DNA of 64,000 nucleotides from Nocardia transvalensis NBRC 15921 (GTDB lineage: Bacteria; Actinomycetota; Actinomycetes; Mycobacteriales; Mycobacteriaceae). The stretch spans positions 1 to 64,000 of the forward strand of contig NZ_BAGL01000083.1 of the NCBI RefSeq assembly GCF_000308875.1. The letters are read 5' to 3'. The notes below the pieces were generated by a model. The model was not told the origin of the DNA and made no database searches. It worked only from the letters and a program-made list of their open reading frames with translations. Shown here in pieces: positions 16,316 through 24,357 of this stretch; positions within the stretch are counted from its first letter, which is position 1, and each line of letters starts with the position of its first letter. Position numbers and translations under genes: made by a program.

Positions 16316-17368
16316 ATGACGACCGCTGCCGCTTACTCCGTCTCGGCCCCCGAGGGCCCCTTCACCAAGACCACGATCGAGCGCCGCGACCTCGGCCCCC
16401 ACGACGTCCTCATCGACGTCAAGTACGCCGGTATCTGTCATTCCGATATCCACACCGCCCGCGACGAATGGCACGGCACCACCTACCCGTGCGTGCCCGG
16501 ACACGAGATCGCGGGCCTCGTCGCCGCGGTCGGCTCCGCGGTGACCAAGCACCAGGTCGGCGACCGCGTCGGCGTCGGCTGCATGGTCGACTCGTGCGGC
16601 GAGTGCGAGCCCTGCCTCGCGGGCGAGCAGCAGTACTGCACCCGCGGCGCCACCATGACCTACAACACGCGCGTGCCCGAGGAGTTCCAGCCCGGTGGCC
16701 ACACCTTCGGTGGCTATTCGACGCAGGTGGTGGTGACCGAGAACTTCGTCCTGTCGATCCCGGAGGGCATCGGCCTCGACGTGGCCGCGCCGCTGCTGTG
16801 CGCGGGCGTCACCCTGTTCTCGCCCCTGCGGCACTGGAACGCCGGCCCGGGCAAGAAGGTCGCGATCATCGGCATGGGCGGCCTCGGCCACATCGGCGTC
16901 AAGATCGCCGCGGCGATGGGCGCCGAGGTGACCGTGCTCAGCCAGTCGCTGAGCAAACAGGACGACGGCCGCCGCTTCGGCGCCCACCACTACTACGCCA
17001 CGGCCGACAAGCAGACCTTCCGCGACCTGCGCGGCACGTTCGACCTGATCGTGAACACCGTCTCCGCCGACCTGCCGATGGACAGCTACATGAAGCTGCT
17101 GAACCTGGACGGCACCCTGGTGATCCTGGGCCTTCCCGACAATCCCCTCCAGGTGAAACCGTTCACCCTGGCCGGATTCCGCCGCTCGCTCGCCGGATCG
17201 ATGATCGGCGGCATCCCGCAGACCCAGGAGATGCTGAACTTCTGCGCCGAGCACGGCATCGGCGCCGAGATCGAGGTCATCTCCGCCGACCGCATCGACG
17301 AGGCATACGACCGGGTCGTCGCGAGCGACGTGCGCTACCGGTTCGTCATCGACGCGGCCACCATGTGA
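16316..17368 (+). CDS. Zinc-dependent NAD(P) alcohol dehydrogenase (CAD/AdhC type)
   Basis: A 350-residue medium-chain dehydrogenase. The catalytic zinc ligands are in GICHSDIH and PGHEIAG; the structural zinc loop is GCMVDSCGECEPCLAGEQQYC (split across 16582-16641). The nucleotide fold is IIGMGGLGHIGVKIAAAMG. It resembles cinnamyl-alcohol-type enzymes that reduce a range of aldehydes, such as mycobacterial AdhC (Rv3045). ATG 16316 follows GCGGGAG at longer than usual distance. Its 3' end overlaps the convergent acyltransferase gene by 34 bp. Confidence 0.9.
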   Translation: MTTAAAYSVSAPEGPFTKTTIERRDLGPHDVLIDVKYAGICHSDIHTARDEWHGTTYPCVPGHEIAGLVAAVGSAVTKHQVGDRVGVGCMVDSCGECEPCLAGEQQYCTRGATMTYNTRVPEEFQPGGHTFGGYSTQVVVTENFVLSIPEGIGLDVAAPLLCAGVTLFSPLRHWNAGPGKKVAIIGMGGLGHIGVKIAAAMGAEVTVLSQSLSKQDDGRRFGAHHYYATADKQTFRDLRGTFDLIVNTVSADLPMDSYMKLLNLDGTLVILGLPDNPLQVKPFTLAGFRRSLAGSMIGGIPQTQEMLNFCAEHGIGAEIEVISADRIDEAYDRVVASDVRYRFVIDAATM

Positions 17369-18630
17369 GTCACGGTGCGGCGCAACAGTTCCGACAGCGC
17401 GCGCCGCACCTCACCCATCTGTTCGCGGCTGTGCTCGGCGGTGTCGTATTCGACCTGCATCGTCAGCCGGCCGTCGAGCGTCCACACGGTCGCCTTCGGC
17501 GGCATGCCCGGGCCCATCGCGAAGATGTTGTCGCGCAGGACCCGTACTCCCGCGGGCACGGGATGCGACGGCAGGCGGCCCACATTCGACAGGGCGATAC
17601 TCGGCTGCGCGGCGAACATCGCCGCGGTCTCCGCATCGCGAATGTGGCGGCCCGCCAGGATCAATCGCGCCGGATCGCGACGAGCCTGAGCGTCGCGCAC
17701 ATCGGTGTCGATGATCCGGCCGAGGGCGATCGGATCCGCCGATTCGGCGACCGGCAGCGCGGTCCCCCACCCGGACGCGCAGTTCAGCACCGTACTATCG
17801 GGCAGCGGCGGATCGAACGCAGAGCGCAGGTCCGCAGCGTAACCACAGACCATCGGCAGCGGCCCGGTCGCGTCGAGCCGGTCCCGCACGGCGGCCACGG
17901 CACAACCGCTCAGCAGGCTGTTCACCGTAATTCCGGCCGCCTTCGCGACCGCGACGAGGGCCGCCGTCTCCTCCTCGTCGAATTCGATCCGCTCGGCGAC
18001 GAAGAAGCCTCGCGCGCCTCCGGATCCGGTGTGCGGCAACGTGACCGGAGGTTCCGTCATCAGACCGCGCATGCGCACGAGAAGATCCTCGATCTCGGCG
18101 GGCGAGGTCCGCGCTGCCATGTAGTCATCCACGGCCTCGGGTATTTCCGAGTCCGCGTCGACCGGCAGGGGCGCGCCGGAGACGTGCGCGGTGTAGCGCC
18201 GCCACATCTCGTCCAGGATCGCGAAAGCCGAACGGCCGTCGGCGATTCCGTGATGGATCACCAGCACGAGCCGGCTCTGCTCATCGTCGCACAGCAGCAG
18301 GCCGCGGAACAGACCCTCGCTCCAGTCCTGCGGCTCGTTGATCAGGCGGACGTATTCGATCTCGCCGCCCTCGACGATCTCCAACGGCGGCTGCGGATCG
18401 GCCGACCGCCGCAGGACGGGCACACCGCCGTCGTCGACCTGCACGCTGCCGAGCAGCGGATGACGAACGGCCAACTCGCGCAACACCGTACGCAGCACGT
18501 CGGCGTCGAGGTCGCCCTCGACGGTCGACCCGATGAACAGCGGCATACCGCCGACCGGCACCGAGCCGAAGTGGGCGTCGGCACGGAAGTAGCTCGATTC
18601 GAAGGGGGACAGGGGGCGCTGGGTGGTCAT
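17335..18630 (-). CDS. PapA-like acyltransferase (condensation-domain fold)
   Basis: A 431-residue protein of the PapA/condensation superfamily, which transfers acyl chains to alcohols or sugars in surface-lipid synthesis. The N-terminus RPLSPFESSYFRAD and the active-site motif VIHHGIADGRS (HHxxxDG) are present. The C-terminal half carries the SIALSNVGRLP segment. ATG 18630 has GAGAGGTG a few bases upstream. It is divergent from a TetR gene whose operator lies between them, so the TetR protein probably controls this gene. The acyl and acceptor substrates are unknown. Confidence 0.82.
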   Translation of the reverse strand: MTTQRPLSPFESSYFRADAHFGSVPVGGMPLFIGSTVEGDLDADVLRTVLRELAVRHPLLGSVQVDDGGVPVLRRSADPQPPLEIVEGGEIEYVRLINEPQDWSEGLFRGLLLCDDEQSRLVLVIHHGIADGRSAFAILDEMWRRYTAHVSGAPLPVDADSEIPEAVDDYMAARTSPAEIEDLLVRMRGLMTEPPVTLPHTGSGGARGFFVAERIEFDEEETAALVAVAKAAGITVNSLLSGCAVAAVRDRLDATGPLPMVCGYAADLRSAFDPPLPDSTVLNCASGWGTALPVAESADPIALGRIIDTDVRDAQARRDPARLILAGRHIRDAETAAMFAAQPSIALSNVGRLPSHPVPAGVRVLRDNIFAMGPGMPPKATVWTLDGRLTMQVEYDTAEHSREQMGEVRRALSELLRRTVTHMVAASMTNR

Positions 18631-18677
18631 CGGACACCTCTCGGATCGGTTGGGAGCACCACCCGAACCATACAAGC

Positions 18678-18712
18678 GTTTCAAACATTTGTCACAAACA
18701 TTTGTATGAAAC
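18678..18712. promoter_or_regulatory. TetR operator: direct and inverted repeats
   Basis: Two direct copies of CAAACATTTGT (18682-18692 and 18695-18705, period 13) lie inside outer arms GTTTCA and TGAAAC. The site is between the divergent acyltransferase and TetR genes and covers the expected -35 region of the TetR promoter. Confidence 0.7.
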
Positions 18713-18730
18713 ATCCGTATGCGGGACTGC

Positions 18731-18736
18731 TACCCT
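18731..18736 (+). promoter_or_regulatory. -10 box giving a leaderless TetR transcript
   Basis: TACCCT (TAnnnT) is followed by 7 bases and then GTG 18744, placing the transcription start on the initiation codon. No ribosome site precedes that GTG. Confidence 0.5.
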
Positions 18737-18743
18737 GGCCGAC

Positions 18744-19301
18744 GTGGGAACACGCGACGATCTCCTGTCCGCGGCCAAGCAGTGCCTGGCCGAGCGCGGA
18801 TATGCCCGGACCACGGTGCGCGATATCGTCGCCACCTCCGGCAGCAATCTCGCCGCGATCAACTACCACTTCGGCAGCCGGGACGCCCTGCTGAGCCAGG
18901 CCATGGTCGAGTCCACGACCGAGGCGGTGCAGCAGATCATCGACACCCTCGCCGACAGCGACGCCCCGCACCCGCGCGACCGGCTCGAGTCGTTCCTGCA
19001 CCGGCTGACCGTGACCTTCACCGAGGACCGCGCCCTCTGGGCCGCCAACGTCGAAAGCCTCGCGCAGGCACTGCATTCCGGCGACCTCCGCGACGGCGTC
19101 TCCGCCAAACAGCAGGACGCCCGCCGCTCCCTCGCGGGCATGCTCCTCCCCGACGACGCGGACCCCGACGACAACGTAGGCGCCGTCCTCCTCACCCTCC
19201 TAGACGGCCTCCTCATCCAATGGCTACTGAACCCCTCCGTAGCCCCCACCGCCAACCACATCACCACCGGCCTACGCACCATCTCCCGAGCGATCAAGTG
19301 A
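18744..19301 (+). CDS. TetR-family regulator
   Basis: A 185-residue regulator. The HTH is TTVRDIVATSGSNLAAINYHFGS (split here only by position; residues about 25-47), and the remainder is a helical ligand domain. The frame continues upstream to TTG 18702, but that start lies in the operator; GTG 18744 fits a leaderless transcript. It probably represses itself and the divergent PapA-like gene through the repeats at 18678-18712. The 3' part has many rare-looking CTA/CCTC codons compared with neighbours. Confidence 0.85.
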   Translation: MGTRDDLLSAAKQCLAERGYARTTVRDIVATSGSNLAAINYHFGSRDALLSQAMVESTTEAVQQIIDTLADSDAPHPRDRLESFLHRLTVTFTEDRALWAANVESLAQALHSGDLRDGVSAKQQDARRSLAGMLLPDDADPDDNVGAVLLTLLDGLLIQWLLNPSVAPTANHITTGLRTISRAIK

Positions 19302-19305
19302 CAAC

Positions 19306-19521
19306 TCAGGTATCGAGCCACCCCTCGATCTCTTCCAACCGCGCCGCCGAATAGACGACTTCCCCGTCCCCGGCATCCAGCAGTGCCCATTCGCGCCCAC
19401 CGGGCCGCCCGCGCACCAGGAGATATCCCGCCCGTGCGGCCCTGGTCGCGATCCGGCTGATCCGCGCGGACGCGGATTCGATATGCGCCTGCCGCAGATA
19501 CTTGTCGATCGAGTTCTTCAC
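19306..19521 (-). CDS. Small hypothetical protein
   Basis: A basic 71-residue protein (VKNSIDKYLRQAHIESASAR onward) with no recognised family. The GTG 19521 start overlaps the stop of the upstream membrane-protein gene as GTGA, which supports that start and a two-gene operon. It ends 4 bp from the convergent TetR stop. Confidence 0.55.
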   Translation of the reverse strand: MKNSIDKYLRQAHIESASARISRIATRAARAGYLLVRGRPGGREWALLDAGDGEVVYSAARLEEIEGWLDT

Positions 19522-19853
19522 AACTCCTCCCAAAGCCGGTGCCGCCGAAAGGAATCGGGCACGATCCGACCGGCGTTCACCAGCGCCTCGAACGCGGCAC
19601 GCTTACGCGCACAGTCGTGTTCACGATGTACCCGCATCCATGAATGCGCTTCGGCGAGCGTGAACGGCTCCGTGGGTGTCCCGCACGTCCACGCCGTCGG
19701 CCATGTCGCCCGGTCCTGCCCACCGGCCGACTTGCGGGTGGACACCGAGCGTCGCGGCCGATCGACCGGCCAAAGGCACCCGACAACCAGCACCACGACA
19801 CCGCATCCGGCGACAACGGTCACGATGCTCGACAACACATTCCATGCCCCCAC
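19518..19853 (-). CDS. Small membrane-anchored hypothetical protein
   Basis: Up to 111 residues. One N-terminal hydrophobic helix (LSSIVTVVAGCGVVVLVVGCL) precedes a cytosolic or extracellular region of about 80 residues (FTLAEAHSWMRVHREHDCARK). No family is recognised. The start is uncertain: GTG 19853 or an in-frame GTG five codons later. It is translationally coupled to the small gene downstream. Confidence 0.55.
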   Translation of the reverse strand: MGAWNVLSSIVTVVAGCGVVVLVVGCLWPVDRPRRSVSTRKSAGGQDRATWPTAWTCGTPTEPFTLAEAHSWMRVHREHDCARKRAAFEALVNAGRIVPDSFRRHRLWEEL

Positions 19854-20170
19854 GCGTGATCACTCCCGGCCACCGGGTGTGCAAGTACGGCAGCGCATCC
19901 GGACAGACTCGCGCCTCGCATCCAACTGGTAGGGCTCGATAGCCCGCGAACGTGTCATGAGTTCTCCGAAGTTGTCAGGAAAGTGGATGCCGAGCGCCCT
20001 GCGCCTGGCCTGGTGGCTGGTCCAGCTCTCCAGCTACTCGCGGGCGCACGATCCAGCTCACACCTCGACGCCAGGTTCCACAATCTCTATCCGGAAAAAG
20101 ACTGCTTCGAAAAAACAAAACGAAGTACTCTTGAGACCTCGTTTCCCCTGTTAGAGAGACGGAGCCCGCC
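19854..20170. other. Intergenic, AT-richer, promoter region of the DUF5753 gene
   Basis: About 317 bp without a convincing gene. The last 90 bp are unusually A-rich (CTTCGAAAAAACAAAACGAAG has 5-base inverted ends). A possible promoter for the regulator gene is TTGAGA (20131-20136) with TAGAGA (20152-20157). The base composition contrasts with the flanking chromosome. Confidence 0.5.
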
Positions 20171-21079
20171 ATGCCACCCCAACCGAATGCCCCATCGGTA
20201 CCTCGCCGCCAGGTCGCACGCATCCTGTCCAAGTTGCACGAGCAGTCGGGCCTCTACATCAAGGACGTGGCCGAACAGGTCGATCTGCACCACACAACCG
20301 TGACGAAGATGCTCAAAGGGCAACCGTGCAAGCTCAAACAGATCTATATCGACAAGCTGTGCGAGATCTACGACGCATCAGCAGAGACCAGGGAGAACCT
20401 GAAAACACTTGCCGCAGAGGCGGAATCGACCCGTGGCTGGTGGCACGCCCTCGGTCATACCCAGTCGGGGGTTCCGCTCAGCACCTACGTAGCCCTCGAA
20501 AAGGAGACCACTACACTCTCTATTTTCCAGAGCGCTCGCATACCTGGCCTGCTGCAAACCGAGGACTATGCCCGAGCCCTGCTTCGCACCAGCCCCGACC
20601 TCACCGCCGATGAGATCGAAAGCCACGTCGAACTCAGGATGAGCCGCCAAGCGGTACTCACCGACTCTCGGCCCAAGCTCGACGTGATACTCGACGAGTG
20701 CGTACTCCACCGCGCGCTGAGTGACTCCCAACTTGCTCCCGGCCTGGTGCGACACATCACCCAGGTGTCCAAACTCCCGAACGTCAGCATCCGACTCGTC
20801 CCGTTCGACGTCGGTATCTATCGCGGAACGGAGGTCAACTCGTTCATCATCCTGGAATTCGACAATAAGGCGGACCTCGACCCCGGACCACCGGTCGTCT
20901 ATGTCGAAGTCGGAGTCGGCAGCGCCCTCTACTTCGAGGAGGAGCAGCAGGTAACGCGTTACCGTCAAACATGGGACGCGATCGAACAGTCCGCGTTGAG
21001 CGCGGCAAAGACTCGCGCCTACCTGTCGGCGGCCTTGAAGGAGCTACCTCGGAAAAGTGGCCGGTCCGGACAACCCTGA
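20171..21079 (+). CDS. XRE regulator with DUF5753 domain, no DUF397 partner
   Basis: A 302-residue protein. An N-terminal helix-turn-helix (YIKDVAEQVDLHHTTVTKML) is followed by the DUF5753 sensor-like domain (GLLQTEDYARALLR, LDVILDECVLHRAL, LPNVSIRLVPFDVG). This is the architecture of the numerous actinomycete regulators paired with DUF397 proteins. Here no DUF397 gene follows within 300 bp, unlike the module at 59.4-60.8 kb. GGAG lies 6 bases before ATG 20171. Codon use is lower in GC than the neighbouring housekeeping genes, suggesting transfer. Confidence 0.85.
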   Translation: MPPQPNAPSVPRRQVARILSKLHEQSGLYIKDVAEQVDLHHTTVTKMLKGQPCKLKQIYIDKLCEIYDASAETRENLKTLAAEAESTRGWWHALGHTQSGVPLSTYVALEKETTTLSIFQSARIPGLLQTEDYARALLRTSPDLTADEIESHVELRMSRQAVLTDSRPKLDVILDECVLHRALSDSQLAPGLVRHITQVSKLPNVSIRLVPFDVGIYRGTEVNSFIILEFDNKADLDPGPPVVYVEVGVGSALYFEEEQQVTRYRQTWDAIEQSALSAAKTRAYLSAALKELPRKSGRSGQP

Positions 21080-21297
21080 TCCAGGGTTCCTTACACGCGC
21101 GAAGAACGCTGAAACACACCGCGACGCGCCGTTTCGGGACACTATTTTTCCCAACGATCAAGTCACACAGCAACGTTGAAGTGGGCAAGGCATTCCCGCA
21201 CATCGCACGCGATCGACAGCACGATATCCACCCGCCCGTGACAACAGCAGATAACATCTGGCAATCAATTCCTCGTCACTGTCCGCGGACCCCCTGC
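21080..21297. other. Intergenic without recognised gene
   Basis: Nothing convincing is encoded between the DUF5753 stop and the duplicated promoter at 21298. The stretch is AT-richer than average. Confidence 0.4.
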
Positions 21298-21326
21298 GCG
21301 ACAACGCAATCCATCTGCCCTAGGGT
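21298..21326 (+). promoter_or_regulatory. Promoter of secreted paralogue 1
   Basis: GCGACA and TAGGGT are separated by 17 bp. The same arrangement recurs at 22116 before paralogue 2, embedded in duplicated leader sequence, and the 17-bp spacing is preserved despite spacer changes. Confidence 0.6.
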
Positions 21327-21376
21327 CTTACCCGGTCGCCCCGTCCGGGGCAGACAAGTGGAGGGAATTCAACAGA

Positions 21377-22003
21377 ATGAAGTTCGGAAAGATCACTGCT
21401 ACCGTTTTCATGGCCATCGCCGCTACGGGGATCACAGCGGCCACGGCACACGGGGAGCCCGCGGCAGTCGCGGAACAGCCGGCGGCAGTGACGGCGGGGA
21501 ACGCAACTTCCGGGGTGGATCACGGAATCAATTACCACACAACGGTTTCTCCGGTGGACAAGGTCATCACCACCGCAGTCGACAACGGCCGTTTCGAGAC
21601 CGCCGGCAACGGCGCTGCCGTACTCCGGTCCGAAGACGGTGCTGCGGTGACCGAGGTTCCGCAGAGTTACGAGATCGCCGGTCGCTCGATCGCGATCGCG
21701 CAGCGGATCTCCGTGGACGGCCGCAGTCTGACGCTGACGCCGCAGCCCACCGCTGACGACATCAGCGAATTGAAGAACATCACCGCGATGGACAACCTCA
21801 TCGCACAGGCCAGTAAGAATATCCTCGGGGTCGTCGCCGGTGCCATGGTCGGCGGTTTCCTCGGCGGCCTGGTGGGCTTCGGAATTTTCAGCCTGATCAC
21901 CGGGCCCATCGGCGCGGTCGCGGGCGCGATCGCCGGCGGATACGCCTTGGGTGGCCAGGAATTCCTGGATGCGGTGCAGGCCGTGGCCACCGGCCAGCCG
22001 TGA
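21377..22003 (+). CDS. Secreted glycine-zipper protein, paralogue 1
   Basis: A 208-residue unrecognised protein. It has a signal peptide (MKFGKITATVFMAIAATGITAATAHG, residues 1-26), then a probably beta-rich domain (about 27-135) and a C-terminal Gly-rich hydrophobic hairpin (VVAGAMVGGFLGGLVGFGIF and PIGAVAGAIAGGYALGG). It ends in the family tail GGQEFLDAVQAVATGQP. GGAGGG precedes the ATG. Gene, leader and promoter are duplicated 815 bp downstream as paralogue 2. An exported or envelope-inserted role is inferred from architecture only. Confidence 0.8.
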   Translation: MKFGKITATVFMAIAATGITAATAHGEPAAVAEQPAAVTAGNATSGVDHGINYHTTVSPVDKVITTAVDNGRFETAGNGAAVLRSEDGAAVTEVPQSYEIAGRSIAIAQRISVDGRSLTLTPQPTADDISELKNITAMDNLIAQASKNILGVVAGAMVGGFLGGLVGFGIFSLITGPIGAVAGAIAGGYALGGQEFLDAVQAVATGQP

Positions 22004-22027
22004 CGAACCAGTAACTGAAATACGCAC

Positions 22028-22058
22028 GTGTACAGGCGCTTTTCCCGCGCCTGTACAC
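22028..22058 (+). terminator. Terminator of secreted paralogue 1
   Basis: Arms GTGTACAGGCGC and GCGCCTGTACAC form a perfect 12-bp stem with a 7-base loop, 24 bp after the stop. Confidence 0.75.
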
Positions 22059-22115
22059 GCCTGCGCCCATTCTTCGCCACGTCGCGATCGGCCTCCCCCT
22101 AATGGGAACCTTTGC

Positions 22116-22144
22116 GCGACAGAGCCATCCATTTGCTCTACGGT
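22116..22144 (+). promoter_or_regulatory. Promoter of secreted paralogue 2
   Basis: GCGACA, 17-bp spacer, TACGGT. It is the duplicated counterpart of the promoter at 21298. Confidence 0.6.
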
Positions 22145-22191
22145 CGTAATCGGTCGCCCATTCGGGGCAGACAACGGGAGGAATTCAAGTA

Positions 22192-22818
22192 ATGAAGTTC
22201 GGAAAGATCACTGCTACCGTTTTCATGGCCATCGCCGCCACGGGGATCACCGCGGCAACCGCGCACGGCGAGTCGGCCACGGTCAATGAGCAGCCGGCGG
22301 CAGTGACGGCGGGGGATGCGACTTCAGGCGTCGATCACGGAGTCAACTACCGCACAACCGTTTCCACGATCGACCGCGCGATCACCACCACCGTCGAGAA
22401 CGGCCGGTTCGAGGTCGCCCAGAACGGCACCGTGGCACTGCGGGCCGAGGACGGCTCGACGCTGATGGAGGTCCCGCAGACCTACGAACTCGGTGGCCGT
22501 TCGATCGCCATTGCCCAGCAGATCGCCGCCGACGGTCACGCGCTCACGATGACGCCGCAGCCGACCGCCGAGGACATCAGCGAGCTGAAGAACGTCAGCG
22601 CCATCGATAACCTCCGGGACCAGGTCGTCAAGAATGGCGTCGGCGTTGTCCTCGGCGTCATTGTGGGCGGCTTCGTCGGCGCCCTGCTCGGCTTCGGAAT
22701 CCTGTCCCTGATCACCGCGCCCATCGGCTGGGTAGTCGGCGGCATCGCGGGCGGTTACATCCAGGGCGGCCAGGAATTCCTCGACGCCGTCCAGGCCGTC
22801 GCCACCGGCCAGCCGTGA
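22192..22818 (+). CDS. Secreted glycine-zipper protein, paralogue 2
   Basis: A 208-residue tandem paralogue of the previous gene. The first 25 residues are identical or nearly so, and the DNA over the first 60 bases is almost unchanged. The mature domain diverges (for example NEQPAAVTAGDATSGVDHGVNY), while the C-terminal hydrophobic hairpin and GGQEFLDAVQAVATGQP tail are conserved. GGGAGG precedes ATG 22192. Conservation of both ends with divergence between them suggests that signal peptide and membrane segment are essential and the exposed domain varies. Confidence 0.8.
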   Translation: MKFGKITATVFMAIAATGITAATAHGESATVNEQPAAVTAGDATSGVDHGVNYRTTVSTIDRAITTTVENGRFEVAQNGTVALRAEDGSTLMEVPQTYELGGRSIAIAQQIAADGHALTMTPQPTAEDISELKNVSAIDNLRDQVVKNGVGVVLGVIVGGFVGALLGFGILSLITAPIGWVVGGIAGGYIQGGQEFLDAVQAVATGQP

Positions 22819-22838
22819 CCTACCATCTCTGAAATTCG

Positions 22839-22880
22839 AGTGTGCGCAGGCGCTTTCAGCGCCTGCGCACACTCTTTTGT
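22839..22880 (+). terminator. Terminator of secreted paralogue 2
   Basis: A perfect 16-bp stem (22839-22854 with 22858-22873) and TTC loop is followed by CTTTTGT, a classical intrinsic terminator. Confidence 0.85.
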
Positions 22881-22984
22881 GACCCCGCCCGGAAGACTGG
22901 ACCAGCGTTCCCGTATCGGTTAGTGTGCCAACGTCATTCGACGCACGCGTCGAGACACGGGGATGATGAGGGGGCCGATCTTCC

Positions 22985-23722
22985 ATGGCGAAACATCGCA
23001 GACAAACGGGCACGCAGCGAATCATGTTGCGCGCGGCGGTGAGTGTGGTTCCCGTTACCACCATTGTCACCGGCAGCGCGATCGCACACGCTTCGCCCAT
23101 CCAGGTGATCGCCCCGCAGCCTGGCGTGACCACACCCAATCAGCCCTCTCCCGAGGCATCACCGGCTCCGAGTCAAGTACAACCGGGGGTTACCACGCCG
23201 CCCCCGAAATCGCCTCCGCCGACGGCTTATGTCTCCCCGGAGGACGATCGGCGAGGAGTCGCACCGGAAACCGATTACGCGCCGTATCGCTCCGTGCCGC
23301 AACGCGATTATGTCGCGCCGCTGCAACCGGAGGCGCTGCATGCCCCGGAACCCGAACCGCCCGTGGCGCCCATCGTGCCGCCGCCGGAGACGCTGCGCTT
23401 CGGCGACAATGTCATGCCCGCTCCGGATTTCCTCAGCCCGGAGCAGGTGGACCAGGTCAATATGGCCGGAGCACAGCCCGAGGCGCAGATATCGCAATAC
23501 TTCCGCTCGGTCGGAATCGCGCCGAGCCGGGCGGATCGAATGGCGTCCGCCGCCCTCGCGAGTGCGGCACAGGGTGCGGCGATCGGATGCGGTCTCGGCG
23601 CTTTCACCAGCGCCGCATTCATATTCACACTGCCGCTCCTGCCGGTGGCGTGTGTCGGGTGGGGAGCGCTCGGTGCCGTCGTCGGAGGCGTCATCGGCGC
23701 GGAGAACGGCACCCGGCAGTGA
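22985..23722 (+). CDS. Secreted proline-rich protein with C-terminal hydrophobic segment
   Basis: A 245-residue unrecognised protein. The signal sequence (residues about 10-36, ending AHA-SP) is followed by a Pro-rich low-complexity region (40-130) and a helical stretch (FLSPEQVDQVNMAG). A C-terminal Gly/Ala hydrophobic hairpin (GAAIGCGLGAFTSAAFIF; GALGAVVGGVIGAENG) closes it. The hairpin resembles that of the flanking secreted paralogues. It is 14 bp upstream of paralogue 3, so the two are probably one transcript. Confidence 0.75.
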   Translation: MAKHRRQTGTQRIMLRAAVSVVPVTTIVTGSAIAHASPIQVIAPQPGVTTPNQPSPEASPAPSQVQPGVTTPPPKSPPPTAYVSPEDDRRGVAPETDYAPYRSVPQRDYVAPLQPEALHAPEPEPPVAPIVPPPETLRFGDNVMPAPDFLSPEQVDQVNMAGAQPEAQISQYFRSVGIAPSRADRMASAALASAAQGAAIGCGLGAFTSAAFIFTLPLLPVACVGWGALGAVVGGVIGAENGTRQ

Positions 23723-23736
23723 GCAGAGGGACAGGA

Positions 23737-24342
23737 ATGCGGTTCGGACACATTGCCACCACCGTCTTGGCGGCAACCGCGGCCATGAGCATCACCACCG
23801 CGACGGCCCACGGCCGACCGGTGGACACCGACCGGCAACCGGCCGTGACAACGTTCGGTAACGCGACATCCGGCGTTGATCACGGCGTCGAGTACCACCT
23901 CACGGTCAACCCGGCCGACCGGACGATTACAGCCGAACTCCGCAACGGCCGTTTTGAATTCACCTCGAACGGTGCCGCGGTCGCCGTCGAGCACGCGGAC
24001 GGAACACCGGCCACCGAGGTACCACTGCGATACGAAACGACGCAGGGCGCCATTCCTGTATCGGGCAGAATAGGTGGGGGCGGCCGTACCCTCACCCTCA
24101 TTCCGACAGCGGGAGAGCCCCACCAGGTCGGCTCCTACGACCGGCTCATGGAGCAGATCTACAAGAACCAGACCGGCGTCGCGACTGGCGCCGTCATCGG
24201 CGGAATCATCGGAGTCCTCCTCATTCCCCTATGGCTGGTGAGCATCCCCGCGGGCATCGTGCTCGGCGGAATCGCCGGCGGGTACGCCATGGGTGGCCAG
24301 GAATTCATCGACGCCGTACAGGCATTCGCCGCCGGGCAGTAG
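23737..24342 (+). CDS. Secreted glycine-zipper protein, paralogue 3
   Basis: A 201-residue, more divergent member of the family. Shared parts are the signal peptide (MRFGHIATTVLAATAAMSIT), the GNATSGVDHGVEYH segment, the Gly-rich hairpin (GAVIGGIIGVLLIPLWLV; GIVLGGIAGGYAMGG) and the tail GGQEFIDAVQAFAAGQ. ATG 23737 follows ACAGGA. It lies 14 bp after the Pro-rich protein gene and lacks its own duplicated promoter. It ends 15 bp before the convergent glyoxalase-fold gene. Confidence 0.78.
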   Translation: MRFGHIATTVLAATAAMSITTATAHGRPVDTDRQPAVTTFGNATSGVDHGVEYHLTVNPADRTITAELRNGRFEFTSNGAAVAVEHADGTPATEVPLRYETTQGAIPVSGRIGGGGRTLTLIPTAGEPHQVGSYDRLMEQIYKNQTGVATGAVIGGIIGVLLIPLWLVSIPAGIVLGGIAGGYAMGGQEFIDAVQAFAAGQ

Positions 24343-24357
24343 CTTGCGACCGACCGG

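Noticed and set aside
19954..20154. 65-residue ORF before the DUF5753 gene
   Set aside because: No ribosome site, no domain, and it runs into the A-rich promoter region.
22028..22880. Mobile-element ends flanking the secreted paralogues
   Set aside because: The inverted repeats are compact hairpins just after stop codons, one followed by a T-run, so they are terminators; no transposase is present.
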